A stretch of 59,122 nt of DNA from Alphaproteobacteria bacterium (GTDB lineage: Bacteria; Pseudomonadota; Alphaproteobacteria; RF32; CAG-239). Shown piece by piece: positions 29,591 through 38,523 of this stretch. The notes below the pieces were generated by a model that did not search any database, was not told where the DNA came from, and saw nothing but the letters and a program-made list of their open reading frames with translations. Position 1 is the first letter of the stretch, and every line of letters starts with the position of its first letter. The stretch lies in contig JAFXPE010000037.1 of NCBI GenBank assembly GCA_017528205.1, positions 1-59,122 on the forward strand, given 5' to 3'. Both the position numbers and the translations under genes were made by a program.

Positions 29591-30319
29591 TTAAATTTTG
29601 TAAGTTTTCACGATTCCCAAAAGATTAGCACGATTTTCCGGCATTTTCAAGTTATGTTGCAACAAAAAGTTTTTCTGCAAAAAGTTTCCGGTCATCGCCA
29701 AAACATTGGCAATTTCGCCACTTTGCGGACGATAATTTTTTTCGGCAATATACTGTGGATAAGCATACAACCGCTCTTTATACGGCGCCCCGATTTCGGC
29801 GCATACCGCCCGACCGGTTTTCGGCGACACATATCTCAAGTCCGTTCTTTTACCGGTTACGGCACATTCGCCGATATCAAGTCCTATACCTAAAAAGTCT
29901 AACAGATAAAATTCAAAAAACGAATAATACGCCAGCCAATTTGCATCATTTATATGCACAAAGAAATCATCGACGGTTTTATAAAAATCTCCCAAATTGT
30001 CATTTTCGGCCAAACACTCGTCCAGCAAACGGCTCATTGTTGAAAGCGCCTCTATCTTATCGTTATCCGCCACAAAATCGGCAATATGCGAACGCACCAA
30101 TTCCACCCCGCGTAAACTGAGCATATTCTCATCCACCCTAGCATACGCCTCAAACGCTACCAGATTGCCGATTTGAAACACTCCCAAGCCACGCTTACCG
30201 AATGCGCCCTTAACATATCCCACAATTTTGCCGTGTTCCGGACATACTAAGGTAACAATCGCCGATTGCTCGCCGTGTCTGCGTACCTTGATAATGTATC
30301 CTTCCGAGCTGAACTGCAT
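29591..30319 (-). CDS. recO: DNA repair protein RecO
   Basis: A 242-residue recombination mediator that loads RecA at gaps with RecR. The N-terminal OB fold begins MQFSSEGYIIKVRRHGEQSAIVTLV and continues GYVKGAFGKRG. The C-terminal helical domain (FFEFYLLDFLGIGLDIGECAVTGK) lacks the full Cys4 zinc site of some relatives, as is common in proteobacteria. It sits between kdsA (46 bp) and parC (9 bp). Confidence 0.9.
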   Translation of the reverse strand: MQFSSEGYIIKVRRHGEQSAIVTLVCPEHGKIVGYVKGAFGKRGLGVFQIGNLVAFEAYARVDENMLSLRGVELVRSHIADFVADNDKIEALSTMSRLLDECLAENDNLGDFYKTVDDFFVHINDANWLAYYSFFEFYLLDFLGIGLDIGECAVTGKRTDLRYVSPKTGRAVCAEIGAPYKERLYAYPQYIAEKNYRPQSGEIANVLAMTGNFLQKNFLLQHNLKMPENRANLLGIVKTYKI

Positions 30320-30365
30320 TTTTTGTTCCGAAAAGTTGCTTTATGATGACTGTAACACAACTTAG

Positions 30366-31211
30366 TTAATATTCTTTTATCAAAGTTTTATTAACTCGGT
30401 CAAAAGCCATCAATTCCGTCAGCACTCGTTCCATATCATCGAGCTTAATGGAATTCGGGCCGTCGGAAAGCGCCTTATCCGGATTTTCATGCGTCTCGAT
30501 AAACACTCCGGCCACACCGACCGCCACCGCGGCCCGTGCCAAAACCGGCGCAAATTCACGCTGTCCGCCGGTAGTTCCGCCCAATCCTCCCGGTTGCTGT
30601 ACCGAATGAGTAGCGTCAAAAATCAACGGATAACCGGTATCTTTTGCCATTTGCGGAAATGCCCGCATATCCGTAACCAGCGTATTATAGCCGAAACTGG
30701 TGCCGCGCTCGGTAATGCAAATATTATGATTTCCGGAATCCTCTACTTTTTTAACAATATTTTTCACATCCCACGGCGCCAAAAACTGTCCTTTTTTAAT
30801 ATTAACCACTTTACCGGTTTTGGCCGCTGCCACCACCAAATCGGTTTGCCGACACAAAAACGCCGGAATTTGCAGCACGTCAACATACTTTGCCACCTCG
30901 GCGCATTGCCATACTTCGTGGATATCAGTCAAAATCGGTAAATCCGGATACAATTTGCGAATTTCCTCAAAAGTGCGCATACCTTCTTCCAAGCCGACTC
31001 CGCGGGCGCTGTTGATTGAAGTACGATTGGCTTTATCAAAAGAGGCCTTAAAGATATACGGCAATCCCAATTTTTGAGTAATTTCCACCAACTTTCCGGC
31101 CAAAAATATCGCATGCTGGCGACTTTCAATCTGACACGGACCGGAAATCAAAGCCAATGGTAATTTATTACCCAACTTTACTTTACCGACTTGAATAACC
31201 TTTTGTTCCAT
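30366..31211 (-). CDS. kdsA: 3-deoxy-8-phosphooctulonate synthase (KDO-8P synthase)
   Basis: A 281-residue cytoplasmic enzyme that condenses phosphoenolpyruvate with arabinose 5-phosphate, the committed step toward KDO of the lipopolysaccharide core. Clear family motifs: LISGPCQIES, FKASFDKANRTS, TDIHE, QIPAFLCRQTDL, ITERGTSFGYN, FDATHSVQ and GVFIETHENPD. GGAG precedes the ATG. It lies 15 bp after pagP, so the lipid A and KDO steps are adjacent. Confidence 0.97.
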   Translation of the reverse strand: MEQKVIQVGKVKLGNKLPLALISGPCQIESRQHAIFLAGKLVEITQKLGLPYIFKASFDKANRTSINSARGVGLEEGMRTFEEIRKLYPDLPILTDIHEVWQCAEVAKYVDVLQIPAFLCRQTDLVVAAAKTGKVVNIKKGQFLAPWDVKNIVKKVEDSGNHNICITERGTSFGYNTLVTDMRAFPQMAKDTGYPLIFDATHSVQQPGGLGGTTGGQREFAPVLARAAVAVGVAGVFIETHENPDKALSDGPNSIKLDDMERVLTELMAFDRVNKTLIKEY

Positions 31212-31226
31212 ATTTTCAAACTCCGC

Positions 31227-31775
31227 TTAAAAATTAATTCTGGCAAACATAAACATCACGTTACCGTCATTGCTCACACCCGGAATATACGCACCGTGAA
31301 CTTCAAAATTGCGATATCCGATACCCACCAACGGCAAAGGTAACGGCACCGGAATATACTTATACTCGTGACGTTGAGTTAAACCGAGTGTATAACCGAC
31401 ACCGGCGTGCCATTGATTTTTTTCTCCGGCATACCAGTTCCATTGTCTTGCGTATCCGAAATAAGATTCAAAATAAGAGTTGGAATCCTTAAACCCGAGA
31501 GCATACAATCCCGACCAGTTGCCGTTATCGTCAAGATGCGAAATTCCAAAACCCGCGCCCCACGGATGTTCATTGTAGCGGTCAAGGTGTTCTCTGTCAT
31601 AGGTCAAGCGGTTATGCCAAGCATAGAACGGCACATACAAATCGTAATTATGCCGACAATATATGTCGATAATATCTTCTCGTAAAAAATTTATCCCATC
31701 TGCCCACCAACCGGCGTGTGCATTTGCACCGATAAGCGACAACAGCAATACCCATAAGGATAATTTCAGTTTCAT
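31227..31775 (-). CDS. pagP: Lipid A palmitoyltransferase PagP
   Basis: A 182-residue outer-membrane barrel enzyme that moves a palmitate from phospholipid to lipid A and protects against cationic peptides. The signal peptide is 21 residues (cleaved after NAHA). His54, Asp97 and Ser98 then become mature residues 33, 76 and 77, exactly the numbering of the catalytic His, Asp and Ser of E. coli PagP. Matching blocks include YDLYVPFYAWHNR, DRYNEHPWGAGFG, GLYALGFKDS and YIPVPLPLPL. It ends in ARINF with a terminal Phe. AAGGA precedes the start. Confidence 0.93.
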   Translation of the reverse strand: MKLKLSLWVLLLSLIGANAHAGWWADGINFLREDIIDIYCRHNYDLYVPFYAWHNRLTYDREHLDRYNEHPWGAGFGISHLDDNGNWSGLYALGFKDSNSYFESYFGYARQWNWYAGEKNQWHAGVGYTLGLTQRHEYKYIPVPLPLPLVGIGYRNFEVHGAYIPGVSNDGNVMFMFARINF

Positions 31776-31790
31776 TGGTCTTTTCCTTTT

Positions 31791-32444
31791 CTAGTCTTCA
31801 TTATTATTTGTTCCCGGCGTAACGATACCGCACGATATCACATATTTAATACCATCTTCAACACTCATGTCCAACTTAATAACATCCTTTTCCGGCACAA
31901 AAATCAAAAATCCCGATGTCGGATTCGGCGTAGTCGGTACAAATATACTCAGAGTTTTTTGCCCTGATTTGGCATCTATTTCTCCGCCGGTCTCGCTATT
32001 GCTGACAAAGGCAATACTCCACAGACCTTTGCGCGGATATTCAACCAACACCACTTCGTTAAAAGAACGCGATTTTTGTGATAAAAAAGTTTCAAAAATT
32101 TGTTTCAACAAAGAATAAATACTGGAAATCACCGGCATTTTACGAATAATACGCTCCCCCAGCCGCACAAAAAACTTGCCGATATAGCCGGTGGTCAACA
32201 TACCGATAAACAACAACAGCAACAACAATAATACCAACCCCAATCCCGGAACGGCATACGGCACAAAATCGCCGATTTTCCATTGTTGCGGAATCAGACG
32301 CTTGGTAACTTCATTTATCCACAACACCAAGTGGTAAGACATATAAATCGTAATTGTCACCGGAGCCGCCACAATTACGCCCGTAAAGAAATAGTTTTTT
32401 ATCCGATTTATTATGGTGTTACCCGAATTTTGATTATTTTTCAT
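31791..32444 (-). CDS. DUF502 family membrane protein
   Basis: A 217-residue protein from ATG 32442-32444, with GAGGAAG upstream; its ATGA overlaps the recJ stop. Two long hydrophobic segments (FFTGVIVAAPVTITIYMSYHLVLW and GLGLVLLLLLLLFIGMLTT) are followed by a soluble domain with LVEYPRKGLWSIAFVSN and FVPTTPNPTSGFLIFVP, the signature of DUF502. Function is not known; relatives exist in bacteria and plants. It lies inside the recJ-pagP-kdsA unit. Confidence 0.88.
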   Translation of the reverse strand: MKNNQNSGNTIINRIKNYFFTGVIVAAPVTITIYMSYHLVLWINEVTKRLIPQQWKIGDFVPYAVPGLGLVLLLLLLLFIGMLTTGYIGKFFVRLGERIIRKMPVISSIYSLLKQIFETFLSQKSRSFNEVVLVEYPRKGLWSIAFVSNSETGGEIDAKSGQKTLSIFVPTTPNPTSGFLIFVPEKDVIKLDMSVEDGIKYVISCGIVTPGTNNNED

Positions 32445-34195
32445 GACTTCCTCATTATATCGTTGATAATCATTTGTACACGTTTTTTGCCTTGCCAACT
32501 GTCGCAACGCAAATATCCCGCCACATCAAACACCTCGCCGTTGTTTTGCAACATAGCCTGCCCGATTTGCGTATCTGCCGCCTGAAAAGCGATTGCCGGC
32601 AACTTATGTCCGAGTGCCGAACAAAGTGTGCACTTAACATGGCCGTTACCCACAATTTGCGCCCAACTGATACCCACGTCGCGCAACATTATCTGTGGTT
32701 CGGCATTTCCGGTACCGTAAGGCTCCAACACGCCGAGCTCATCTACCAGTTGTTCGTTTACGGCACTCAAACTCAACACACAATCTATATTGAGTACCGG
32801 AATAATCTTTTCCGCCCCCAGACGCTCTAAAATATATTCTCCGGCAAATTTTTTAAACTCCGGAATTTGTTCCTCTTTCAGCGAGAATCCGGCCGCCATT
32901 ATATGCCCGCCGCCACCGGTTATCACTCCTTTTTCTTTGGCGGAAATAATCAAAGCACCCAAATCTATGCCGCTTATTGAACGAGCCGAACCTTTTACCT
33001 CATCAGGTTCTACCGACATTACAAACGCCGGAACATTGTAGCGCTCTTTCAATTTTCCGGCCACAATCCCGATAACCCCTTGGTGCCAATCATAACCGTA
33101 AGCAAAAGCCATCGGATATTGCTGAGCTTCTTTTTCCACCTGTTCGATAGCTTCCAGCAACACAAAATTTTCGATTTCCTTGCGCTCGATATTAAATTGA
33201 TTGAATTTTTCCGCCAACATTTGCGCTTCCGTTTCGTTTTCCGAACACAAGAGCAAACTGCCCAAACGCGCATCTCCTACCCGACCGCAAGCATTGATAC
33301 GCGGCCCGATTACATAGCCCAAATGATACACCGTCGGCGCTTCTTGCAAATTCAAAACCTTCATCAGTTGGCGCAACCCGATATTTTGCATTTTGGCCAT
33401 TACTTTCAGCCCCTGACGCACATAAGCCCGATTCAGTCCCAACAGCGGCACCACGTCGCAAACTGTTCCTAAAGCCACCAAATCAAGCAAATTCATCAAA
33501 TTAGGCTCATTTTTATCGGCATAAAAACCGTGTTGTCGCAACAACCGATTTACCGCCACCAAAACCATAAAGCCAACGCCGACCGCCGACATATATTGCA
33601 AATATTTATACGGATTATCGTCGTCCAGGCGCTTCGGATTTACCACGGCATACACTTTAGGCAATATTGCTTCTGCCTCGTGATGGTCGATAACGATAAT
33701 ATCAAACTCCTCTGCCGCCCGATTCAGCACCTCAAATGCGGTAGTTCCGCAGTCTATGGTCATCACCAGCGTGGCATTACCGTCCTTAAATTCTTTGAAG
33801 GCCAAATCGCTCGGGCCGTAACCTTCTTCGCGGCTCGGAATGTGAATAAGCGGCTCCGCTCCCACCTGCCTGAAAAAGCGAGTTAAAATTGAAGTAGAAG
33901 TTGCTCCGTCTACATCATAATCGCCGATAATCGCAATTTGTTCCTTTTGTTCTATGGCTTTGGCTATGCGCTCGGCCGCCCTATCCATATCTTTCATAAC
34001 CGTCGGATTCGGCATCAGGTTTTGTATTTTGGGATGCAAAAAATTCTCGGCCTGTTCAATACCGATGCCGCGCAGACACAATATACGAGCTACCGACCGC
34101 GACACATTGCAAGTCTCGGACAAACGCGTGCATAAATTTTCATCAACCGGCGAAACTTCCCAAACATTGCCGCCCAAAGATATTTTTTTATCCAT
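32441..34195 (-). CDS. recJ: Single-stranded-DNA exonuclease RecJ
   Basis: A 584-residue 5'-to-3' ssDNA exonuclease of the DHH superfamily, used in recombination and mismatch repair. Metal motifs: IIGDYDVDGATST, DCGTT and VIDHHEAE. The DHHA1 part shows GGGHIMAAGFS, and an OB fold follows. The stop overlaps the DUF502 start as ATGA. It appears to head a six-gene minus-strand run to parC. Confidence 0.95.
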   Translation of the reverse strand: MDKKISLGGNVWEVSPVDENLCTRLSETCNVSRSVARILCLRGIGIEQAENFLHPKIQNLMPNPTVMKDMDRAAERIAKAIEQKEQIAIIGDYDVDGATSTSILTRFFRQVGAEPLIHIPSREEGYGPSDLAFKEFKDGNATLVMTIDCGTTAFEVLNRAAEEFDIIVIDHHEAEAILPKVYAVVNPKRLDDDNPYKYLQYMSAVGVGFMVLVAVNRLLRQHGFYADKNEPNLMNLLDLVALGTVCDVVPLLGLNRAYVRQGLKVMAKMQNIGLRQLMKVLNLQEAPTVYHLGYVIGPRINACGRVGDARLGSLLLCSENETEAQMLAEKFNQFNIERKEIENFVLLEAIEQVEKEAQQYPMAFAYGYDWHQGVIGIVAGKLKERYNVPAFVMSVEPDEVKGSARSISGIDLGALIISAKEKGVITGGGGHIMAAGFSLKEEQIPEFKKFAGEYILERLGAEKIIPVLNIDCVLSLSAVNEQLVDELGVLEPYGTGNAEPQIMLRDVGISWAQIVGNGHVKCTLCSALGHKLPAIAFQAADTQIGQAMLQNNGEVFDVAGYLRCDSWQGKKRVQMIINDIMRKS

Positions 34196-34334
34196 TATTC
34201 AAACCAATACATACCCGACTCTATTGAGAGAATTATTAGATAAAATAAAAGAAATTATCGCATCTGACAAACAATAAAGCCATTTTTCCCCAAAAAATTT
34301 AACGTTTTTTTTGTAAATAACTTATAGAATTACA

Positions 34335-34362
34335 TTGAATTTAGAATCAAATCTGCTATAAT
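34335..34362 (+). promoter_or_regulatory. Sigma-70-like promoter for the DUF192 lipoprotein gene
   Basis: TTGAAT, 16-base spacer, TATAAT (perfect -10), about 34 bases before the ATG. Confidence 0.65.
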
Positions 34363-34395
34363 ATGAAACCAGATGAGTTGAAATAAGGAGTGATT

Positions 34396-34881
34396 ATGTT
34401 TAGATTTTGTAAAATATTAGCTTTATCCTTAGTTGTGATATTTTCGGCTTGCTCCGATGAGGGAAAGGCTCCGGCACAATCTAAGACAGATGAAGCGGCT
34501 ATAATATCGCCGGCAACCGGAGATGTAAAAAATACCTTTCAAATAGATGTGGCCGACACCAAAGAAAAGCTTTTGCGCGGTTTAATGGGACGCACGTCTA
34601 TGGACGAGAACTACGGTTTATTGTTTGATATTGACTTGGCACCGAAAGATGATGAAATTGCTTTCTGGATGAAAGATACCTTAATTCCGCTTGATATGTT
34701 GTTTATGGATGAAAACGGAGTTGTTTTCTTTGTTCACAAAAATGCTCAGCCAAATGATGTAACTCCTATACGTCCGCCGAAGAGACCGCGTGCCGTTTTG
34801 GAAATCAACGCCGGTCAGGTCGATAAATACGGCATTGATGTCGGTGATCAGATGAAAGCTGATTTGTTCGGCAACAAGTGA
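34396..34881 (+). CDS. DUF192 family lipoprotein
   Basis: A 161-residue protein. ATG 34396-34398 is chosen because AAGGAG lies five bases before it; a GTG two codons earlier overlaps the ribosome site. A lipobox (VIFSAC) predicts a lipid-anchored periplasmic protein. The rest is a complete DUF192 domain: GLMGRTSMDENYGLLF, FWMKDTLIPLDMLFMDENG and VLEINAGQVDKYGIDVGD. Function of the family is unsettled. Monocistronic, with its own promoter and a strong terminator. Confidence 0.88.
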   Translation: MFRFCKILALSLVVIFSACSDEGKAPAQSKTDEAAIISPATGDVKNTFQIDVADTKEKLLRGLMGRTSMDENYGLLFDIDLAPKDDEIAFWMKDTLIPLDMLFMDENGVVFFVHKNAQPNDVTPIRPPKRPRAVLEINAGQVDKYGIDVGDQMKADLFGNK

Positions 34882-34902
34882 TATTTTACTTCTGTATTAA
34901 AG

Positions 34903-34931
34903 CGCCCTGCCTACTGCGGGGCGTTTTTTTT
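34903..34931 (+). terminator. Intrinsic terminator
   Basis: Eight-bp stem CGCCCTGC/GCGGGGCG with one G-T pair, five-base loop and eight T. Between convergent genes. Confidence 0.9.
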
Positions 34932-34950
34932 GAAAACTCTGTAATTTAAC

Positions 34951-35430
34951 TTAATGAGCCATTATGCGGGCCTTTTCGCGATTCCAATCACGTTCTTTGG
35001 CTGTTTCGCGCTTATCATACAATTTCTTTCCTGTGCCCAATCCAATGAGCAATTTGGCGCGACCGTGATTATCAAAATAAAGTTTAAGCGCCACCAAAGT
35101 CGTGCCCTTACGATTAAGCGAATTGATGATTTTTACGATTTCCTTATGTTGCAAAAGTAATTTGCGATTGCCGCGCTCGACATGGCTGGAATAACCTTTA
35201 TATTCGTAGGCGGCAATAAACATATTAGACATATATAACTCTCCGCCCTCGATAACTCCGTAAGCATCACGAATATTGGCGTGTCCGAGTCTGAGCGATT
35301 TAACTTCCGTTCCGGTCAAAACCAAACCGGCGGTATAAGTATCGCCGATATAATAATCAAACCGAGCACGCGGATTTTCTGCCACCGTGCCGGTTGATAT
35401 AAAATCTGATTTTTTAACTTTCTTTGCCAT
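34951..35430 (-). CDS. smpB: SsrA (tmRNA)-binding protein SmpB
   Basis: A 159-residue partner of tmRNA in rescue of stalled ribosomes. It shows ENPRARFDYYIGDTYTAGLVLTGTEVKSLR, GHANIRDAYG and the C-terminal KKLYDKRETAKERDW tail that mimics an anticodon arm. The stop of the bactofilin gene and this start share one base (TAATG), implying coupling. The tmRNA gene itself is not seen in the window. Confidence 0.96.
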   Translation of the reverse strand: MAKKVKKSDFISTGTVAENPRARFDYYIGDTYTAGLVLTGTEVKSLRLGHANIRDAYGVIEGGELYMSNMFIAAYEYKGYSSHVERGNRKLLLQHKEIVKIINSLNRKGTTLVALKLYFDNHGRAKLLIGLGTGKKLYDKRETAKERDWNREKARIMAH

Positions 35431-35873
35431 TATTTGACGGCTTTTAATTCCGATGTCTGTTTACTTTCGCCTTCCGCAACGGCGGGTTTCATCGGTGTTA
35501 CTTTAGCGCGAGGAATACAGTTTCCTTCGACATAAGCCCCCGGCTCCAACGCTATTTTGGTGTAGCAGGCATTACCGATTAAACGTGCATTGTTGGCCAC
35601 AAACAAATCCTCGGTATCAATCGTACCGTTAATCGTACCGTACACGCTCAAAGACTTAGCTTTAATATCGCCCAAAATGTAACCTCGAGTTCCTATAATA
35701 ACCTCGTTGCACATAATATTGCCTTCGAGTTTACCGTCGATATGGATGGTTTCGCCGCCCCAAATATCGCCCTTGATTTTGGTATCACAACTGATGATAC
35801 TCGGCACCGGAGTGCTCGACTTACGGCTCATACGAGCAATTTTCAAATAAATTAATCGTTTTAAACTGCGCAT
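35430..35873 (-). CDS. Bactofilin
   Basis: A 147-residue polymerising cytoskeletal protein. The core is a right-handed beta-helix with repeated GDIWGGETIHIDGKLEGNI-like turns, DIKAKSLSVYGTINGTI and PGAYVEGNC, flanked by short unstructured ends. Known bactofilins scaffold local peptidoglycan synthesis or stalk/helix shape. ATG 35871-35873 has GGGAG upstream; an internal Met (MSRKSS) is an alternative start. It lies 13 bp after an M23 peptidase gene, a pairing seen in other bacteria. Confidence 0.92.
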   Translation of the reverse strand: MRSLKRLIYLKIARMSRKSSTPVPSIISCDTKIKGDIWGGETIHIDGKLEGNIMCNEVIIGTRGYILGDIKAKSLSVYGTINGTIDTEDLFVANNARLIGNACYTKIALEPGAYVEGNCIPRAKVTPMKPAVAEGESKQTSELKAVK

Positions 35874-35886
35874 TTTACAATACTCC

Positions 35887-37155
35887 CTATGATTTATTCA
35901 TACTCGGAATATTTATAAATGTCAACGGGTTCACATTTTTGCCGTTGTATAAAACTTCATAATGCAAATGGCTGCCGGTAGCGCGGCCGGTTCGTCCCAC
36001 TTCGCCGATAGCCTGATTATAGGCCACAAAGTCGCCTTTTTTCACATAAATTTTGTTCAAATGGGCATATTTAGTCACAAATCCGTTACCGTGGCTGATT
36101 TCCACCAAATTACCGTAACCGCCGTTATTAAAACCGGCATAAATGATTTTCCCGGCTGCCGGTGCAGAAATTCTGCTGCCGACCGCCGCGCTCAAATCAA
36201 CACCTTTGTGCTGAGCAATGCGGGTTTCTATCGGGTCGGAGCGATTGCCGAACGACGAGCTGAAACGATATTTATACACCGGTTTACCCAAAGGTAAAGC
36301 AGACATAGAAGTTTTATAAGCATCGAGCAAATCTATTTTATCAAAAGCCGAAGACATCTTATCTTGTAATTCTTCACCGATTTTTACGCCTTTCAGCGGC
36401 TTATATGTCCCACCCTTGCCGTCTTTCATATTAGCCAACGGATTAAAATATTGTTTTTGTTTTTTCAGCGATTGGTTAATCATACCGAGTGAAGTTTTAA
36501 TTTCTTCAATTTCTTTGCCCGACATTTTTTCGATTTTATCTAAAATAGCAATTTCAGCAGTCTCTAAACCTTTTACCGTATGTTGCAAATCGCTGAGCGT
36601 TTGGCTCAAATTCAAAATTTTTTCTTTCAAATCATTATTTTCTTTTAAGGCGATATTTTTTTGAATAATTGCCACATCTTTTTGAATCAGCGCCTCTTTT
36701 TTGGTAACGGTCTCATTCAGCTTATCAGGATCTATCCAGCTTTTGGAATTGGCAATCAGTCGGATTTTACTTTCCATCATTGAGGCCTTGTTTTTATAGT
36801 TCTGCACCTCGTTCAACCCGTTTCCGGCATCTTCCACCGAAGCGATTACCTCATTTAAATTATGTTGTAAAGCCGAAACATCGGTCATCAAATCGACATA
36901 GGCATCGCGTGCCTGACCAAGTTCTTTGTCGGTTTGGTTTAAGATGCTTTTGGAATTGTGATAGGCATAAGAACTATATCCCGACCAACAAATCGCCGCA
37001 ATCAGCACCGTCGAAAAATAAACCTGCAAACGATGCGAAATATTAAACACTTTGGCGCGTCCGCCACTACGAAAAATAATTTCTTTATCGGCCAAAAAAG
37101 GCTTCTTTTCCGTATATTGCACCTTTTGCTTTTTAAATTTATATTTCTTTTTCAA
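35887..37155 (-). CDS. Membrane-anchored M23 peptidase with coiled coil (bactofilin partner)
   Basis: A 422-residue protein. A basic cytoplasmic N-terminus (1-42) is followed by one transmembrane helix (about 48-66), a long coiled coil (about 75-225) and a C-terminal LytM/M23 domain (about 300-415) with HKGVDLSA, YAHLNKIYVKKGD and GSHLHYEV, so the zinc ligands are intact. It is likely a peptidoglycan hydrolase positioned by the bactofilin encoded 13 bp downstream; this is inference from gene pairing. The basic N-terminal tail could be the bactofilin-binding part. Confidence 0.9.
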   Translation of the reverse strand: MKKKYKFKKQKVQYTEKKPFLADKEIIFRSGGRAKVFNISHRLQVYFSTVLIAAICWSGYSSYAYHNSKSILNQTDKELGQARDAYVDLMTDVSALQHNLNEVIASVEDAGNGLNEVQNYKNKASMMESKIRLIANSKSWIDPDKLNETVTKKEALIQKDVAIIQKNIALKENNDLKEKILNLSQTLSDLQHTVKGLETAEIAILDKIEKMSGKEIEEIKTSLGMINQSLKKQKQYFNPLANMKDGKGGTYKPLKGVKIGEELQDKMSSAFDKIDLLDAYKTSMSALPLGKPVYKYRFSSSFGNRSDPIETRIAQHKGVDLSAAVGSRISAPAAGKIIYAGFNNGGYGNLVEISHGNGFVTKYAHLNKIYVKKGDFVAYNQAIGEVGRTGRATGSHLHYEVLYNGKNVNPLTFINIPSMNKS

Positions 37156-37335
37156 ATACTTTTCCTTTTCATTACAGTCACGCCGCTTATATCATATTAA
37201 AATAAAAAATAAAGTCCTTTATACATTCGTTTGAGTATATATACATACTTATTTATACTTTATATATGACAAATTGTACTTTTTTTATAGACTCCGTTAA
37301 ACAAATTATTATACTTTGCACAAGAGAGGTAAAAA

Positions 37336-38523
37336 ATGAGTAAACAAAATAATCAAAAGAAAATAACCCTGAAACATATTGCATACATCGTCGTTGCCGC
37401 CTTGTTATTATGGGGAGCACGTGCGTTCTTTAGCGGTAATAAGATACCGCAGGGTTACAAAACCCAACCGTTGACTGTGGGAGAAATTACCGAAAGCATT
37501 ACCGCTTCCGGCACCATCAACCCGCTTTCCACCGTGTCTATCGGTACTCAAGCTTCCGGTCGCATTGCCGAAATTTATGTCGATTATAACTCAGAAGTTA
37601 AAAAAGGTCAGCTTTTGGCTCTAATTGACCAAGACAATGCCAAAGCCAATGTTGCTCAGCGCGAGGCTTCGCTAGAAATTGCCAAGGCACAGGTTGAAGT
37701 TGAAGAAAACAATATCAAATATTTTAAGAAAGTTCTAGATAGAATTTCCAAGCTTAATGCTTCAAAATATTCAACCGAAAAAGAACTGGAAGCTGCCGAG
37801 CGTGATTATGACAATGCTATGGCTCAGCTGGTTTTGGAAAAGGCGCAGGTTAAACAGGCCGAAGCCTCGCTTAATTCGGCCAAAACCGAACTTTCGTACA
37901 CCGAAATCAAATCACCGGTTGACGGCATTGTAATTTCCAAAGCGGTTGAAGTCGGACAAACCGTGGCTGCCAGCTTTTCCACTCCGGAACTGTTTTCGGT
38001 AGCGGAAGACTTAACCAAAATGCAAATCGAAGCCTCGGTGGTTGAAGCTGATATTGCCAAAGTAAAAGAAGGACAAGTCGTGCGCTTTAGTGTTGACAGC
38101 TACGCTGACGAATATTTTCACGGCAAAGTGGTACAAGTCCGCAACGAAGCAATCACAACTTCCAACGTTGTTTCTTATACCGTGGTTATTGAAATTGATA
38201 ACAGCGATATGAAGCTTAAGCCGGGAATGACCGCAAATGTTGAAATCATCACCGCTGATGTTAAAGATGCGTTACTTGCGCCAAATCAGGCTCTGCGTTT
38301 TTATATGGAAGACGGCGACAAGACTAAGCGTTATCAAGACCGCGGCATTTGGGTTATCCGCGAAGGCGAACCGGAGCGCATCAGCGTTAAAATAGGAGTA
38401 AGTGACGAAACCAACACGCAAATTATTTCCGATGAATTAAAAGAAGGAGATATGGTTATTGTTTCTAAAGCAGGATTGTCAGATAATAAACAACGCCCGA
38501 TGAGAATGAGGATGCCGCGCTGA
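37336..38523 (+). CDS. MacA-like periplasmic adaptor of an ABC exporter
   Basis: A 395-residue membrane-fusion protein with an N-terminal anchor helix (IAYIVVAALLLWGARAFF), a lipoyl-type hybrid motif (SGRIAEIYVDYNSEVKKGQLLALID), an alpha-hairpin coiled coil (about 105-190) and beta-barrel domains ending PGMTANVEI. It links the ABC permease to an outer-membrane channel. AGAGAGG precedes the ATG. The stop and the next start share a base. No TolC-like gene is present here. Confidence 0.9.
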   Translation: MSKQNNQKKITLKHIAYIVVAALLLWGARAFFSGNKIPQGYKTQPLTVGEITESITASGTINPLSTVSIGTQASGRIAEIYVDYNSEVKKGQLLALIDQDNAKANVAQREASLEIAKAQVEVEENNIKYFKKVLDRISKLNASKYSTEKELEAAERDYDNAMAQLVLEKAQVKQAEASLNSAKTELSYTEIKSPVDGIVISKAVEVGQTVAASFSTPELFSVAEDLTKMQIEASVVEADIAKVKEGQVVRFSVDSYADEYFHGKVVQVRNEAITTSNVVSYTVVIEIDNSDMKLKPGMTANVEIITADVKDALLAPNQALRFYMEDGDKTKRYQDRGIWVIREGEPERISVKIGVSDETNTQIISDELKEGDMVIVSKAGLSDNKQRPMRMRMPR

